DNA of 64,000 bases from Candidatus Gastranaerophilales bacterium (GTDB taxonomy: Bacteria; Cyanobacteriota; Vampirovibrionia; Gastranaerophilales; Gastranaerophilaceae): positions 30,018-94,017 of the forward strand of contig CALUXY010000004.1 in NCBI GenBank assembly GCA_944324855.1. Reading direction: 5' to 3'. Below, piece after piece: positions 28,635 to 37,139 of this stretch. The notes below the pieces were generated by a model, which saw only the letters and a program-made list of their open reading frames with translations, had not been told where the DNA came from and did not search any database. Numbering within the stretch: the first letter of the stretch is position 1; each line of letters starts with the position of its first letter. The position numbers and the translations under genes are program-made.

Positions 28635-30857
28635 TTAGTTTTTAGGTCGGACAATTGAGACAAGCGAATCTTTCGGCATAAATGTGCGGCAGACTCCGTT
28701 ACAGCCGGCGATGAAGAATACTTCCAGTTTTTGACCTTTTTTTATCCCGAGTTCATCAAACGAAATAGATATATCAACCAATTCATTTATCGGGATATTT
28801 ATATTTTGAAACTCTTTTGTTTCCCACAGATTATCAGATATAGCGCTGGAAAAAGTCGGCTGATACATTATCTTGCCGACAAATGTAAGCATTAATTCAT
28901 GGTTATATTTTTTCTTCAATAATGGAAATATTGCATCATGATTATTCGCAATTCTTATGCTTGAAGCCGGAATCATTTTGCTGTTCTTTTTCAAATAAAT
29001 AAGAAAATGCGATATTCTTGGGCGCATTGAATCTGCATCTTTAAAATTAGGGTTCATATGAAGTCTGAAATAAACATTATTTTCATCATAGCCATACTCA
29101 ATTTTGTCACAGAGTTTGTTATCCCTGAATACCGGTCCGTCAATTAAATCAAAGCTATTTATGTATTCAACGTTATTATCTATAAATTTGTAACTGTCGT
29201 CATCTGAGATATTTTGATAAGCAAGAGCAATTGTTGAAGTATCAAGGAAATCCGGATATGCAGAATCTAAAAATTTATAAGCATTTTTCAAATGTTCTCT
29301 GAATAAATAATCAAATACATTGTCCTGACCGGAATTATTCGGTTCACCATACCACCAGAACCAGTCACTTCCTTCTGCTATATAGATTTCATTCATCGCT
29401 GCATCAACTGCCGAAGAATCCGGAAACCCTTTTGCTATTTCTTTTATATCATTTCTTACGGTTGTTAAATAATTCCAGCCGAGATTTTTGACGGGGTCTC
29501 CTATCCAGAACAAGAAATCTTTATTAATCCAGGAACCCGGATAGATTCCTTCTAGCGGACGTTTATTTTCATCTTTTGCAATATAATCTGATACCAGCAC
29601 CGTCTCAAGGGTAGAATCTTTTTCTATCAACGAGTATAACGTATTCAAGAACTCTGCGCCGTCACCTTTGTATCTTTCCCAGCAATTTTCACCGTCTTGG
29701 GCTATAGTCAACAAGTGAGAATTATCCGGAGATACAAGAAGTTTGCTTTGCATAAGTTTTATTTTGTTATATAAATCCTCTGCAGCATTTTTAGAGTTAA
29801 TATTTGCATATTCAAAATTTATCAGATTGGATACAGAAGAATCTCTGAACACAATATCTATATCAGATTTATCATTTTTATAATTATAAACCTTCAAAAG
29901 ATGATACGGGTCTTCCAAATTTCCCCTGAAATCTCTTATAAACTCAAAATTAATTGTCTTGGAAAGAATAGACTCATCAGATACGGTCCATCTTATTCCC
30001 AAATCCGATAACAAATCAAGAACTTTGGTAGTCAGGCAATGTTCAGAAGCCCATATTCCTTTAGGTTTAACCCCAAAAACTTCTTCAACTCTATCGATGG
30101 CTTTTTTTACCTGAGTGTAAGCATCTTCAGACAAATCCATAGATTCCGGAAGATTATCTTTTACTGCAGCATCTTGAACGGCTGTTTCATAATCACATAA
30201 AATCGGTAATATCGGGTGGTTATAAGGGCTGGTTGTTAATTCAATTCTGCCTTGTTTTATGTATTCTCGATATGTCGGGATTATTTGAGAAATAATTTTT
30301 CGATGGAGTTCTATTATTTTTTCTCTGTCTGCAAGAGTAAACCCTTTTTCTTTTGCGGTAATTTGACGCAGTTCAGGGAAACGGCTCAGGTGAGTCGGGT
30401 CAATCCAGGCAAGATTGAATAATGCCATCAAATCAGAATATTCCTGATCCGTAAAATCATTTGTATTAATTTCTTTTTTGGCAAACCGTTTTTTGAACAG
30501 TTTTCTATAAGTCGGATGATGAAAAATCATTGTTTCATATTCTGCAGAAAAGAAATTCTTAAGAATATATTCTTTTTCACTGCTAGATAATTCTTCAACA
30601 GGAGTTACGGTAAGGCTTGAATGAATATCGTGTGCTCCATTTTCGGAATAATCAATTATTTCGTCAATCAATGCCGGTACAAGGTTAAAATTTAGTTTGA
30701 GATTCGGATGTTTTTCTAAAAGCAGTGCCATATCAAGGTAATCTTTTACTGCGTGAAGTCTTGCCCACGGCATAAGGTAGACCGAATCTAATTGGTAAAC
30801 GGGCTGGTGCATGTGCCAGTAAAATGCGATTGATAACTTTTTTAAACTTCCGTCCAT
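28635..30857 (-). CDS. GH57-family glycoside hydrolase/glucanotransferase
   Basis: A 740-residue enzyme of glycoside hydrolase family 57, a family of alpha-amylases, 4-alpha-glucanotransferases and branching enzymes acting on starch or glycogen in the cytoplasm. The N-terminus FYWHMHQPVYQL is the conserved first motif, LNFNLVPALIDEI the second. WASEHC near residue 270 should contain the nucleophile Glu and AQDGENCWERY near 389 the acid/base region. A beta-rich C-terminal domain of about 200 residues follows. No signal peptide. The -10 hexamer lies 7-12 bases before the ATG, so the message is probably leaderless. Specificity cannot be read. Confidence 0.88.
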   Translation of the reverse strand: MDGSLKKLSIAFYWHMHQPVYQLDSVYLMPWARLHAVKDYLDMALLLEKHPNLKLNFNLVPALIDEIIDYSENGAHDIHSSLTVTPVEELSSSEKEYILKNFFSAEYETMIFHHPTYRKLFKKRFAKKEINTNDFTDQEYSDLMALFNLAWIDPTHLSRFPELRQITAKEKGFTLADREKIIELHRKIISQIIPTYREYIKQGRIELTTSPYNHPILPILCDYETAVQDAAVKDNLPESMDLSEDAYTQVKKAIDRVEEVFGVKPKGIWASEHCLTTKVLDLLSDLGIRWTVSDESILSKTINFEFIRDFRGNLEDPYHLLKVYNYKNDKSDIDIVFRDSSVSNLINFEYANINSKNAAEDLYNKIKLMQSKLLVSPDNSHLLTIAQDGENCWERYKGDGAEFLNTLYSLIEKDSTLETVLVSDYIAKDENKRPLEGIYPGSWINKDFLFWIGDPVKNLGWNYLTTVRNDIKEIAKGFPDSSAVDAAMNEIYIAEGSDWFWWYGEPNNSGQDNVFDYLFREHLKNAYKFLDSAYPDFLDTSTIALAYQNISDDDSYKFIDNNVEYINSFDLIDGPVFRDNKLCDKIEYGYDENNVYFRLHMNPNFKDADSMRPRISHFLIYLKKNSKMIPASSIRIANNHDAIFPLLKKKYNHELMLTFVGKIMYQPTFSSAISDNLWETKEFQNINIPINELVDISISFDELGIKKGQKLEVFFIAGCNGVCRTFMPKDSLVSIVRPKN

Positions 30858-30864
30858 CGAAATT

Positions 30865-30870
30865 ATTATA
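30865..30870 (-). promoter_or_regulatory. extended -10 of a predicted leaderless promoter
   Basis: On the minus strand TGG-TATAAT ends 7 bases before the GH57 ATG at 30857, giving a 1-nt predicted leader and no Shine-Dalgarno sequence. Confidence 0.55.
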
Positions 30871-30887
30871 CCAGAAAATTTAAGAAT

Positions 30888-31997
30888 TTACGATATATAA
30901 TCCATCCACTCAGAAAATTTCTTGAGTCCGGTTTTGAGTTTATCAGAATCGTTGCAATATCCGATTCTTAAAAATCCATCCAGCTCAAGTGTTTCTCCGG
31001 GTAAAAATAACACTCCGGTATCCGAAAGAAGTTTTTTGCACAACTCATAAGATGAAATCTTCATATCATATCCTAAAAATGCAGTCGTGCCGCCGTTTGG
31101 CAGGATACAAGAGATATGCGGCTCTGAATTTATCCATTCCGATAAAACTTCATAACCTTCTTTTACTTTTTCTATATTCCGTTTGAATATCTTATCTTTA
31201 TTTTCAATAGCAATTGATGCAAAATAGTCGTCAATTTGACTTACACTTATTGTATTATACTGGCGCTGATGGTTAATCTCTTTGATAATATCTTTATTTC
31301 CCGCAGCCCAGCCGACTCTAAGCCCCGCAAGCGAAAACCCTTTTGACAAAGATGATGTCGAAATCCCTTTTTCATACAAATCAGCAATTGAAGTTGTATT
31401 ATATTTATTCTCTCTTACTATTCCTCTATATACTTCATCAACCAATATATATGCTCCGTTCGCAGCAGATATGATTTCTTTCATCAAATCATCTTCTATT
31501 ACCGCTCCTGTCGGATTATTAGGATTTATCAACGTTATAAGTTTTGTTTTATTTGTCACAAGTTTTTTTAACTCATCAATATCCGGAAGCCAGTTATTCT
31601 CAGGTTTTAAAAACAACCTTTTGACATTTGCTCCTATTGATTCCGGAATGGAATAATGCTGTTGATACGCAGGTAAAATTGATATAACCTCATCACCTGA
31701 TTCAACAAGAGATAAAAACACAAGCTGGTTTGCACCGATTGCACCGTGGGTCAGTGTGATATTTTCAGGTGTTTGATTAAGATACAAAGATGATATTGCG
31801 CTTTTTAATCTTGCAGAACCTTGAATCTCACCGTAGGTGAGCTTTTTATCAAGGATTTCTGCTATATCAGTCATTTCTGCAAGCTTTAACAAATCATTCA
31901 AAGACATTGAATCAATACAAGTATCTGCAAGGTCATATTTTGCCTTGCATTCATATTTATTAAACCATTCTTCAACTTTGAATCTATCTATTCTCAT
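30888..31997 (-). CDS. PLP-dependent class I/II aminotransferase
   Basis: A 369-residue fold-type I aminotransferase. The PLP-binding features are clear: INPNNPTGAVI (Asn contacting PLP), DEVYRG, and SSLSKGFSLAGLRVGWAAG with the Schiff-base Lys near residue 219, then an Arg near LRIGY for the substrate carboxylate. The start resembles VioD-type (capreomycidine synthase-like) members, which is only a loose hint; substrate is unknown. The ATG overlaps the truB stop (31994-31997), so it is the distal gene of an rbfA-truB-aminotransferase operon. Confidence 0.85.
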   Translation of the reverse strand: MRIDRFKVEEWFNKYECKAKYDLADTCIDSMSLNDLLKLAEMTDIAEILDKKLTYGEIQGSARLKSAISSLYLNQTPENITLTHGAIGANQLVFLSLVESGDEVISILPAYQQHYSIPESIGANVKRLFLKPENNWLPDIDELKKLVTNKTKLITLINPNNPTGAVIEDDLMKEIISAANGAYILVDEVYRGIVRENKYNTTSIADLYEKGISTSSLSKGFSLAGLRVGWAAGNKDIIKEINHQRQYNTISVSQIDDYFASIAIENKDKIFKRNIEKVKEGYEVLSEWINSEPHISCILPNGGTTAFLGYDMKISSYELCKKLLSDTGVLFLPGETLELDGFLRIGYCNDSDKLKTGLKKFSEWMDYIS

Positions 31998-32848
31998 TTT
32001 ATACCGATAAACTTCTTAACCTTGATTTCTTTACCGTCACCTATTCCCACCCCAACCAGAGAGTTATCAAATATTAAAGAGAGAATACCCTCTTGATTTG
32101 AATGTATCTGCATACCGTTTGAAACTCTTTTGTATTCGGTATTATTAAGTATAACTTTTGCCAAAGGCAGTTTATCAACAGGCGGTATAAGATGTTTTTC
32201 AACATCTTCAGCAGTTTTTAAATCGTATAAGGTGATTGAATTGTTTACCCCAAAATCTCCCGCCTGTACACGTTTGAGGTTTGTAAGATATGCGCCGCAT
32301 TTTAAATCCTGTCCCAAATCATAACCTATTGTCCTGATATAAGTACCTTTTGAACATTTTATATAAATTTCTGCCAGCTGCGACTCTTTATTAAACGATA
32401 AAAGTTTTATTTCTTCTATAAACACTTTTCTAGGTTTTATTTCAACATCAACACCGGCTCTCGCGTATTCGTAGAGTTTTTTACCGTTAACTTTTATAGC
32501 GGAATACTTAGGCGGAATCTGTTCTATTTCGCCTTGATATTTTACGAGGACAGCTGACAATTCATCTTTTGTAATTTGTATATCGGATTCAGACAATATT
32601 TGACCCTCGATATCATAAGTATCTGTTGTTTTGCCGAACTGTACAGCTGCAATATATGCTTTATCATCAGATAAGTATTCTATTAATCTGGTTGCTTTTC
32701 CGATACTGACAGGCAGAACTCCTTCCGCAAAAGGGTCAAGAGTTCCGGTATGACCTATTTGTTTTATTTTTGTAATACGACGAAGATAAGATATTACATC
32801 GTGTGATGTTATACCTTTTGGTTTATATATATTCAAAAATCCAAACAT
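31994..32848 (-). CDS. truB: tRNA pseudouridine(55) synthase
   Basis: Isomerises U55 to pseudouridine in the T-loop of tRNAs. The 284-residue protein has the N-terminal GFLNIYKPKGITSHDV, the catalytic GHTGTLDPFAEGVLP with Asp38, and the RNA-binding IPPKYSAIKVNGKKLYEYAR and CSKGTYIRTIGYDLG motifs. The C-terminal region is a small PUA-like tail. It lies 3 bases after rbfA, as in many bacteria where rbfA and truB accompany nusA/infB; here nusA is about 20 kb away. Confidence 0.95.
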   Translation of the reverse strand: MFGFLNIYKPKGITSHDVISYLRRITKIKQIGHTGTLDPFAEGVLPVSIGKATRLIEYLSDDKAYIAAVQFGKTTDTYDIEGQILSESDIQITKDELSAVLVKYQGEIEQIPPKYSAIKVNGKKLYEYARAGVDVEIKPRKVFIEEIKLLSFNKESQLAEIYIKCSKGTYIRTIGYDLGQDLKCGAYLTNLKRVQAGDFGVNNSITLYDLKTAEDVEKHLIPPVDKLPLAKVILNNTEYKRVSNGMQIHSNQEGILSLIFDNSLVGVGIGDGKEIKVKKFIGIK

Positions 32849-32851
32849 TGG

Positions 32852-33196
32852 CTAGATTTCGCCTCTTGAAATTTTATTGATAAGTTCAGTAACCCTTGAA
32901 CCTTCTTCAAGTCCGTTTGAATAAACGAATCTTAATTCAGGCGTTAATCTCAAACGAATTCTGCGCCCAACTTCATATCTGATTTTTGGGGTGCTTTTTT
33001 CTATTACTTCTTTGGATTTTTCAATCTGTTCTTCAGAACCCAGTACACTATAAATAACTTTCGCAAACGAATTGTCGTGAGAAACTTCTACATCAACTAT
33101 TGATACAACACCTTCTAACCCTCTGACTTCACGTCTTAAAATGTCAGAAATTTCTCTCATTAATTCTTTTCTTACACGTTCGTTTCTTAAAGTCAT
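32852..33196 (-). CDS. rbfA: 30S ribosome-binding factor A
   Basis: Assists late maturation of the 30S subunit and 5' processing of 16S rRNA. The 114-residue protein has the single KH-like fold of the family, with VRKELMREISDILRREV, DVEVSHDNSFAKVIYSV and GRRIRLRLTPELRFVYSN in order. AGGAG lies 6 bases before the ATG. First gene of the rbfA-truB-aminotransferase operon. Confidence 0.94.
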   Translation of the reverse strand: MTLRNERVRKELMREISDILRREVRGLEGVVSIVDVEVSHDNSFAKVIYSVLGSEEQIEKSKEVIEKSTPKIRYEVGRRIRLRLTPELRFVYSNGLEEGSRVTELINKISRGEI

Positions 33197-33389
33197 GTTG
33201 TACTCCTAAATTAATTAATACTATGATACATGAAATTGATTTTATAATCAATGAGTTTATTGGATAAAATTTTGCTTGTCAAAAAGAGATTCTTCGGGCT
33301 TTGCCTAAGAATGATGAAAAATTTAATCACTCTTTACTTGTCAAAGATTGTTTCACTTCGTTCTCAATGACTTAAAAAAGTTTAAGTCT

Positions 33390-34526
33390 CTATACTTCAA
33401 CAAAATCTTTAGCTATTATATCTTCTGTCAGTTTTGTTGCAAGACCGCTGAAACTTAATGTTACATTTGAGTTTTCATTGATTTCGGATACAGGCATTGC
33501 TTTGTTGATTGATGACATAATAGTAAAATAGTTATTAGGTATTTTCCAGTAGATTTTTTGGTTCAAAACCTTTTCAACATCTTCTATTTTTATTTCGTCA
33601 TTTTCTAAGTATCTGTTTATAATAATCTTAGTTTTGTTTTCATCAAATCCCAAATTACTGAATAAATCGAGGCAGCGCTGGCAGTTTCTTATTAATGGCA
33701 GGTTTACAATAGAAACCAGAAGTATTAAGTCTGATAATTCCAGTATTTTCATGTTCATTTTATCAATACTTGTTCCGACATCAACTAATATATAAGAAAA
33801 TGCTTCTCTTAAGTATTCAAAAAGCTTGAATATGTGTGTCGGAGTCATCATTTGACTTTCTTCCATATATATAGGCTCTGCCAGTACATACAAACTGGTA
33901 TCTTTATATTGTTTACAAGCATTAACTACAGCTTCCGCACCTTTATGCGCTGCAGTTTCAACCGCTGATGCAATACTGATAGATGGTTTTATATTTATAA
34001 ATGTCGTTACGTCGCCTAATGGAAGATTTAAATCTACAAGTACAACTTTTTCTCTCGTTTGGCGTGCAAATTCTACAGCAAGATTTGTTGCAATCGCTGT
34101 TTTTCCGATTCCGCCTTTATTTGAAAATATTGATATAATGTTTGATTTGTTAATAGCTTTAACAACATCTTTACAACATTTTTTAAGTGCTGTCAGAAAA
34201 TCTTTTTTAATAATCGGTTTTGATATAAAATCTTTGGCACCGGCTCTCAAAGCTTGAATTACAAGATTTGTTGTATAATTTTCCGATAAAACTATTACGT
34301 TTATTTTGTTATCCGCAAGAAGGCTGATTGTTTTTTTGATAGATGCAATTCCTTCGTTGGCAGATATTATTACAATATGCGGGTGTGTTTTTAATGCATA
34401 AAAAGTTCCTTCTTTATAATCCGTATATATATTATCTAATTCAGCTTCTTCAATATCAGAGATATACGTTTTTATAAGCTCTGCTGATTCTTTGTCAGAT
34501 TCTAAAACAACAACTTTATTATTCAT
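33390..34526 (-). CDS. CpaE/TadZ-like receiver-MinD ATPase
   Basis: A 378-residue two-domain protein. Residues 1-120 form a CheY-like receiver in which the phospho-acceptor strand reads HIVIISANEG, with Ser where Asp is expected, so it is probably a non-phosphorylated pseudo-receiver as in TadZ. Residues 128-370 form a ParA/MinD ATPase with deviant Walker A NKGGIGKTAIATNLA and VVLVDLNLPLGD. CpaE/TadZ proteins localise Tad pili or other polar structures. No tad genes are in the window. A GAGGTG site and a 23-bp inverted repeat lie directly upstream. Confidence 0.8.
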   Translation of the reverse strand: MNNKVVVLESDKESAELIKTYISDIEEAELDNIYTDYKEGTFYALKTHPHIVIISANEGIASIKKTISLLADNKINVIVLSENYTTNLVIQALRAGAKDFISKPIIKKDFLTALKKCCKDVVKAINKSNIISIFSNKGGIGKTAIATNLAVEFARQTREKVVLVDLNLPLGDVTTFINIKPSISIASAVETAAHKGAEAVVNACKQYKDTSLYVLAEPIYMEESQMMTPTHIFKLFEYLREAFSYILVDVGTSIDKMNMKILELSDLILLVSIVNLPLIRNCQRCLDLFSNLGFDENKTKIIINRYLENDEIKIEDVEKVLNQKIYWKIPNNYFTIMSSINKAMPVSEINENSNVTLSFSGLATKLTEDIIAKDFVEV

Positions 34527-34535
34527 AAATCACCT

Positions 34536-34558
34536 CTAAATAATGATACATTATTTAG
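34536..34558. promoter_or_regulatory. 23-bp inverted repeat abutting the ribosome site
   Basis: CTAAATAATG-ATA-CATTATTTAG, perfect 10-bp arms, touching the GAGGTG ribosome site of the CpaE-like gene. It could be an operator or an mRNA hairpin controlling translation. Confidence 0.55.
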
Positions 34559-34615
34559 TTTAAATATACAATGCCTTATTTGTATATCTAAAATATTAGG
34601 TTTAATGCGAAGTTT

Positions 34616-35173
34616 TTATAAAACCGCTCTTACTTCCCAAAGTTTTTCTTGTTGGTTATATACAGCATCAGTAAATTTAGTATTTGGCGGCGCAATATAT
34701 TCATAAGGTGCTTTTAATAACTTAAAATCTTTTGGGAAAGTTATTTTAACTATTTCCCCATACTTTGAAAGACTAAAAGAACTTGCTAATGACTTATCTT
34801 CCGTAACGGACGTAAATCCTTTATTATTGTTAAGCATAGTATTTATATCAAGATTCTTTTTCGGATTAATTATGAGCCCTCTATATGCGACTAATTCTTT
34901 ATCAAGCGGTTTGGCTGTATTAATTGCATACATTAATACATCATATTGTTTTTGGGCTGACTCACTTAGCGGTACATTTTTCCGGAGGTAATCATTTATA
35001 TATGAACATTTTTGATATTCTCTAACCATATTTTTAATAGTTTCTTGAGAATATTTCCGCTCAAACGTATCAGTTCCTAACTTGGTTAAAAACTTTGTAT
35101 TAAGTTTGCCAAAATGAATGCCTGATATGGCATTATTTGATATTGAGTTATTAATATCTGATTTTATGTACAT
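34616..35173 (-). CDS. probable ADP-ribosyltransferase (toxin-like), tagged N-terminus
   Basis: A 185-residue protein whose second half follows the ADP-ribosyltransferase exotoxin pattern. VAYRGL supplies the NAD-binding Arg (98), KGFTSVTEDKSLA the S-T-S-like strand (118-130), and YEYIAPPNTKF the Glu strand (Glu158), with the usual basic/aromatic C-terminal strand after it. The first Glu of the ExE pair is Pro156, so the acceptor residue is probably not Arg, or activity is altered. The N-terminus has the Asn/Ser-rich start and GIHFG motif shared by other proteins here. I start at 35173 with AGGGA upstream; an upstream in-frame start at 35266 would add a hydrophobic leader. Confidence 0.62.
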   Translation of the reverse strand: MYIKSDINNSISNNAISGIHFGKLNTKFLTKLGTDTFERKYSQETIKNMVREYQKCSYINDYLRKNVPLSESAQKQYDVLMYAINTAKPLDKELVAYRGLIINPKKNLDINTMLNNNKGFTSVTEDKSLASSFSLSKYGEIVKITFPKDFKLLKAPYEYIAPPNTKFTDAVYNQQEKLWEVRAVL

Positions 35174-35268
35174 AACAACAATATTCCCTAGTATTATAAA
35201 CAATGATTCATAACAAATATTGTGTAATTGTAACAAATTGTTAACAAAATTAATCAAAAAAGGCAATT

Positions 35269-35294
35269 ATATATCAAGTATATACTTTATATAT
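35269..35294. promoter_or_regulatory. 26-bp near-perfect palindrome in a promoter region
   Basis: A palindrome centred on AAGTATATACTT (35276-35287) with one mismatched pair, 33 bases upstream of the ATG at 35327. The same 12-mer is found at 27694-27705 and its 10-bp core at 8893-8902. Confidence 0.45.
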
Positions 35295-35326
35295 GTATAA
35301 AGGTCGAAAAAAAAGGAGAAACTGAA

Positions 35327-36298
35327 ATGTCAGATCCAATCAGCCCATACAGAGCAGGCGGATGGCCAAATGAACATAACCCTTGGGGACGCTGGGAAAA
35401 TAATGGTACTGGCAAGCTATTTGAAACAGCAGCTGATGGCAGCTGGCTTGATAATGGTGATTATGAACGTGCATATAAAGGTTTTCCTTCTTATAAACAA
35501 GTGAATTTGTTTGTTGGTGGCGGAACATATTTTGCTCCATCATGGAAAACTACACTTGGTTTCGGCTTGGGTAGATTAGCAACAACAGGGCTTGGTTTGT
35601 GGGTTTTAAGTTTGTTTGGTCGTAAGAAACAACAACCTGCACAAGCAAGCTTTACTGTTAATCCTTATTTGACATATTTCAACAATCTTAAGTCCAGATT
35701 TATGCCTACAGGATTAGGTATAAACGGAATAACTGGAACAATTGGTGGAACAGGCGGAACTCAAACAATTATTCATAAATGTGAATGTGATTGTTGTAAC
35801 GATAAGAAACCAGATGATACCGAAAATACACAAGGTGTTCGAGGAGAACAAGGCGTAGAAGAAGGCGGTAATAAAGGTCAAGCCTTTGAAGCTACTGCTA
35901 CAAATATTAAGTCTACATATAACGTTAGCGGATCTGTTAAAAATGAAGGTAATTTAAATGCTGATGGATTCCCAGAATCATTTGAAATACATGATTCTAA
36001 TATAACAAAAGATAAAGATCATCCGAATATTTATAAATATGTATATGTCAGAACAGATGAAGCAACAGGTAAACCTGTTTATAAGTTTGATTCTGTATCA
36101 TTACAAACCGATAAGAAAAAAGAAGATTTGCCTCCGATTATTAAAAATGAATTTTTAGTTAAAGACGGCATTGTAAAAGATAAAGGTATTACTGGAAATA
36201 TTACAGATATGGCTGCCATCAACCCAACTGGACCTGGAGTTTCAAAAGGCGTTTTAGTTGTATATAAAGAAGGTATGACCTCTGTAACATTACCATAA
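35327..36298 (+). CDS. hypothetical protein with hydrophobic segment and Cys cluster
   Basis: A 323-residue protein I do not recognise, with a strong AAGGAGA site. The N-terminal part is Trp/Gly/Asn-rich (AGGWPNEHNPWGRW, WLDNGDYERAYKG). Residues about 73-100 form one glycine-rich hydrophobic segment followed by GRKK, a possible membrane anchor. After a Gly/Thr-rich linker comes HKCECDCCNDKK (about 148-159), a compact C-x-C-x-C-C cluster that could bind metal or form disulfides. The C-terminal half is a hydrophilic, beta-rich domain after an Asp/Glu/Gly linker. The layout suggests an anchored surface protein. It ends 2 bases before the convergent lipA stop. Confidence 0.55.
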   Translation: MSDPISPYRAGGWPNEHNPWGRWENNGTGKLFETAADGSWLDNGDYERAYKGFPSYKQVNLFVGGGTYFAPSWKTTLGFGLGRLATTGLGLWVLSLFGRKKQQPAQASFTVNPYLTYFNNLKSRFMPTGLGINGITGTIGGTGGTQTIIHKCECDCCNDKKPDDTENTQGVRGEQGVEEGGNKGQAFEATATNIKSTYNVSGSVKNEGNLNADGFPESFEIHDSNITKDKDHPNIYKYVYVRTDEATGKPVYKFDSVSLQTDKKKEDLPPIIKNEFLVKDGIVKDKGITGNITDMAAINPTGPGVSKGVLVVYKEGMTSVTLP

Positions 36299-36299
36299 A

Positions 36300-37139
36300 C
36301 TAACTCAATAACATAGCATTATAAGAACTTCGGACTAAAGGACCAATCTGGTATTTCTTTAGTCCGATTTTTTCAGCAAGTTTTTTTAGTTCTTCAAACT
36401 CTTCTAATGTGTAATATTTACTGACTTCCAGATGCTGTTTGGATGGTTGGATATACTGCCCTATTGTCAAAATGTCACAACCTGTATTTTTTAAGTCAAC
36501 AAGAGTATTTTCAATATCTTCCATAGTTTCGCCCAACCCGACCATCAATCCTGATTTTGTTTTGATATTACTGTTATCTTTAATATATTTTAAGACCTCC
36601 AGAGAACGGTTATAATCCCCCAGCGGACGTGCGGTTTTGAATACGTTTCGTGTTGTTTCTATATTATGATTAAATACATCCGGATGTGCTTCAATTATAA
36701 TATCCAATGCGCCGTTTTTTCTCAAAAAATCAGGTGTCAGAATCTCTATTTTTATATCGTTTGACAAATTTCGTATCTCTTTTATACATTCCGCAAAATG
36801 ACTTGCACCGCCATCCGGGAGATCATCTCTTGTTACAGATGTTATAACTACATATTTTAGCCCGAGTTCTTTAACCGCTTCCGCAAGATGTTTAGGTTCA
36901 TTTTTATCTAAAGGCTCCGGTTTGGCTGTTGAGATATTACAGTATTTGCAGTTTCTTGTACAGACATTACCCATTATCAAAAACGTTGCTGTATTATGTC
37001 CATAACATTCATTTTTGTTAGGACATCTTGCCCCGTCGCAGACAGTATTCAGGTGTTTTGTTTTTAAAATCCGTCTGACGGTTTTTGTGTTTTCATCATC
37101 TATAATATTTCGTTTTAAATAATCCGGGAGTCTTCTCAT
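36300..37139 (-). CDS. lipA: lipoyl synthase
   Basis: Radical SAM enzyme inserting two sulfurs into protein-bound octanoyl groups. The 279-residue protein has both 4Fe-4S sites: the auxiliary cluster CDGARCPNKNEC and the radical SAM CTRNCKYC, followed by DDLPDGGASHF, EILTPDF and HNIETT motifs and a C-terminal RSSY segment. It overlaps lpdA by 4 bases in one operon, pairing lipoate synthesis with the lipoamide-using flavoenzyme. As pyruvate is handled by NifJ, the likely user is the glycine cleavage system or a 2-oxoacid complex elsewhere in the genome. Confidence 0.95.
   Translation of the reverse strand: MRRLPDYLKRNIIDDENTKTVRRILKTKHLNTVCDGARCPNKNECYGHNTATFLIMGNVCTRNCKYCNISTAKPEPLDKNEPKHLAEAVKELGLKYVVITSVTRDDLPDGGASHFAECIKEIRNLSNDIKIEILTPDFLRKNGALDIIIEAHPDVFNHNIETTRNVFKTARPLGDYNRSLEVLKYIKDNSNIKTKSGLMVGLGETMEDIENTLVDLKNTGCDILTIGQYIQPSKQHLEVSKYYTLEEFEELKKLAEKIGLKKYQIGPLVRSSYNAMLLS

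Noticed and set aside
33197..33389. Possible small gene between rbfA and the CpaE-like gene
   Set aside because: The stretch has only short interrupted frames. It contains text like AAGAATGATG and TCTCAATGAC typical of dispersed intergenic repeats, too weak to call.
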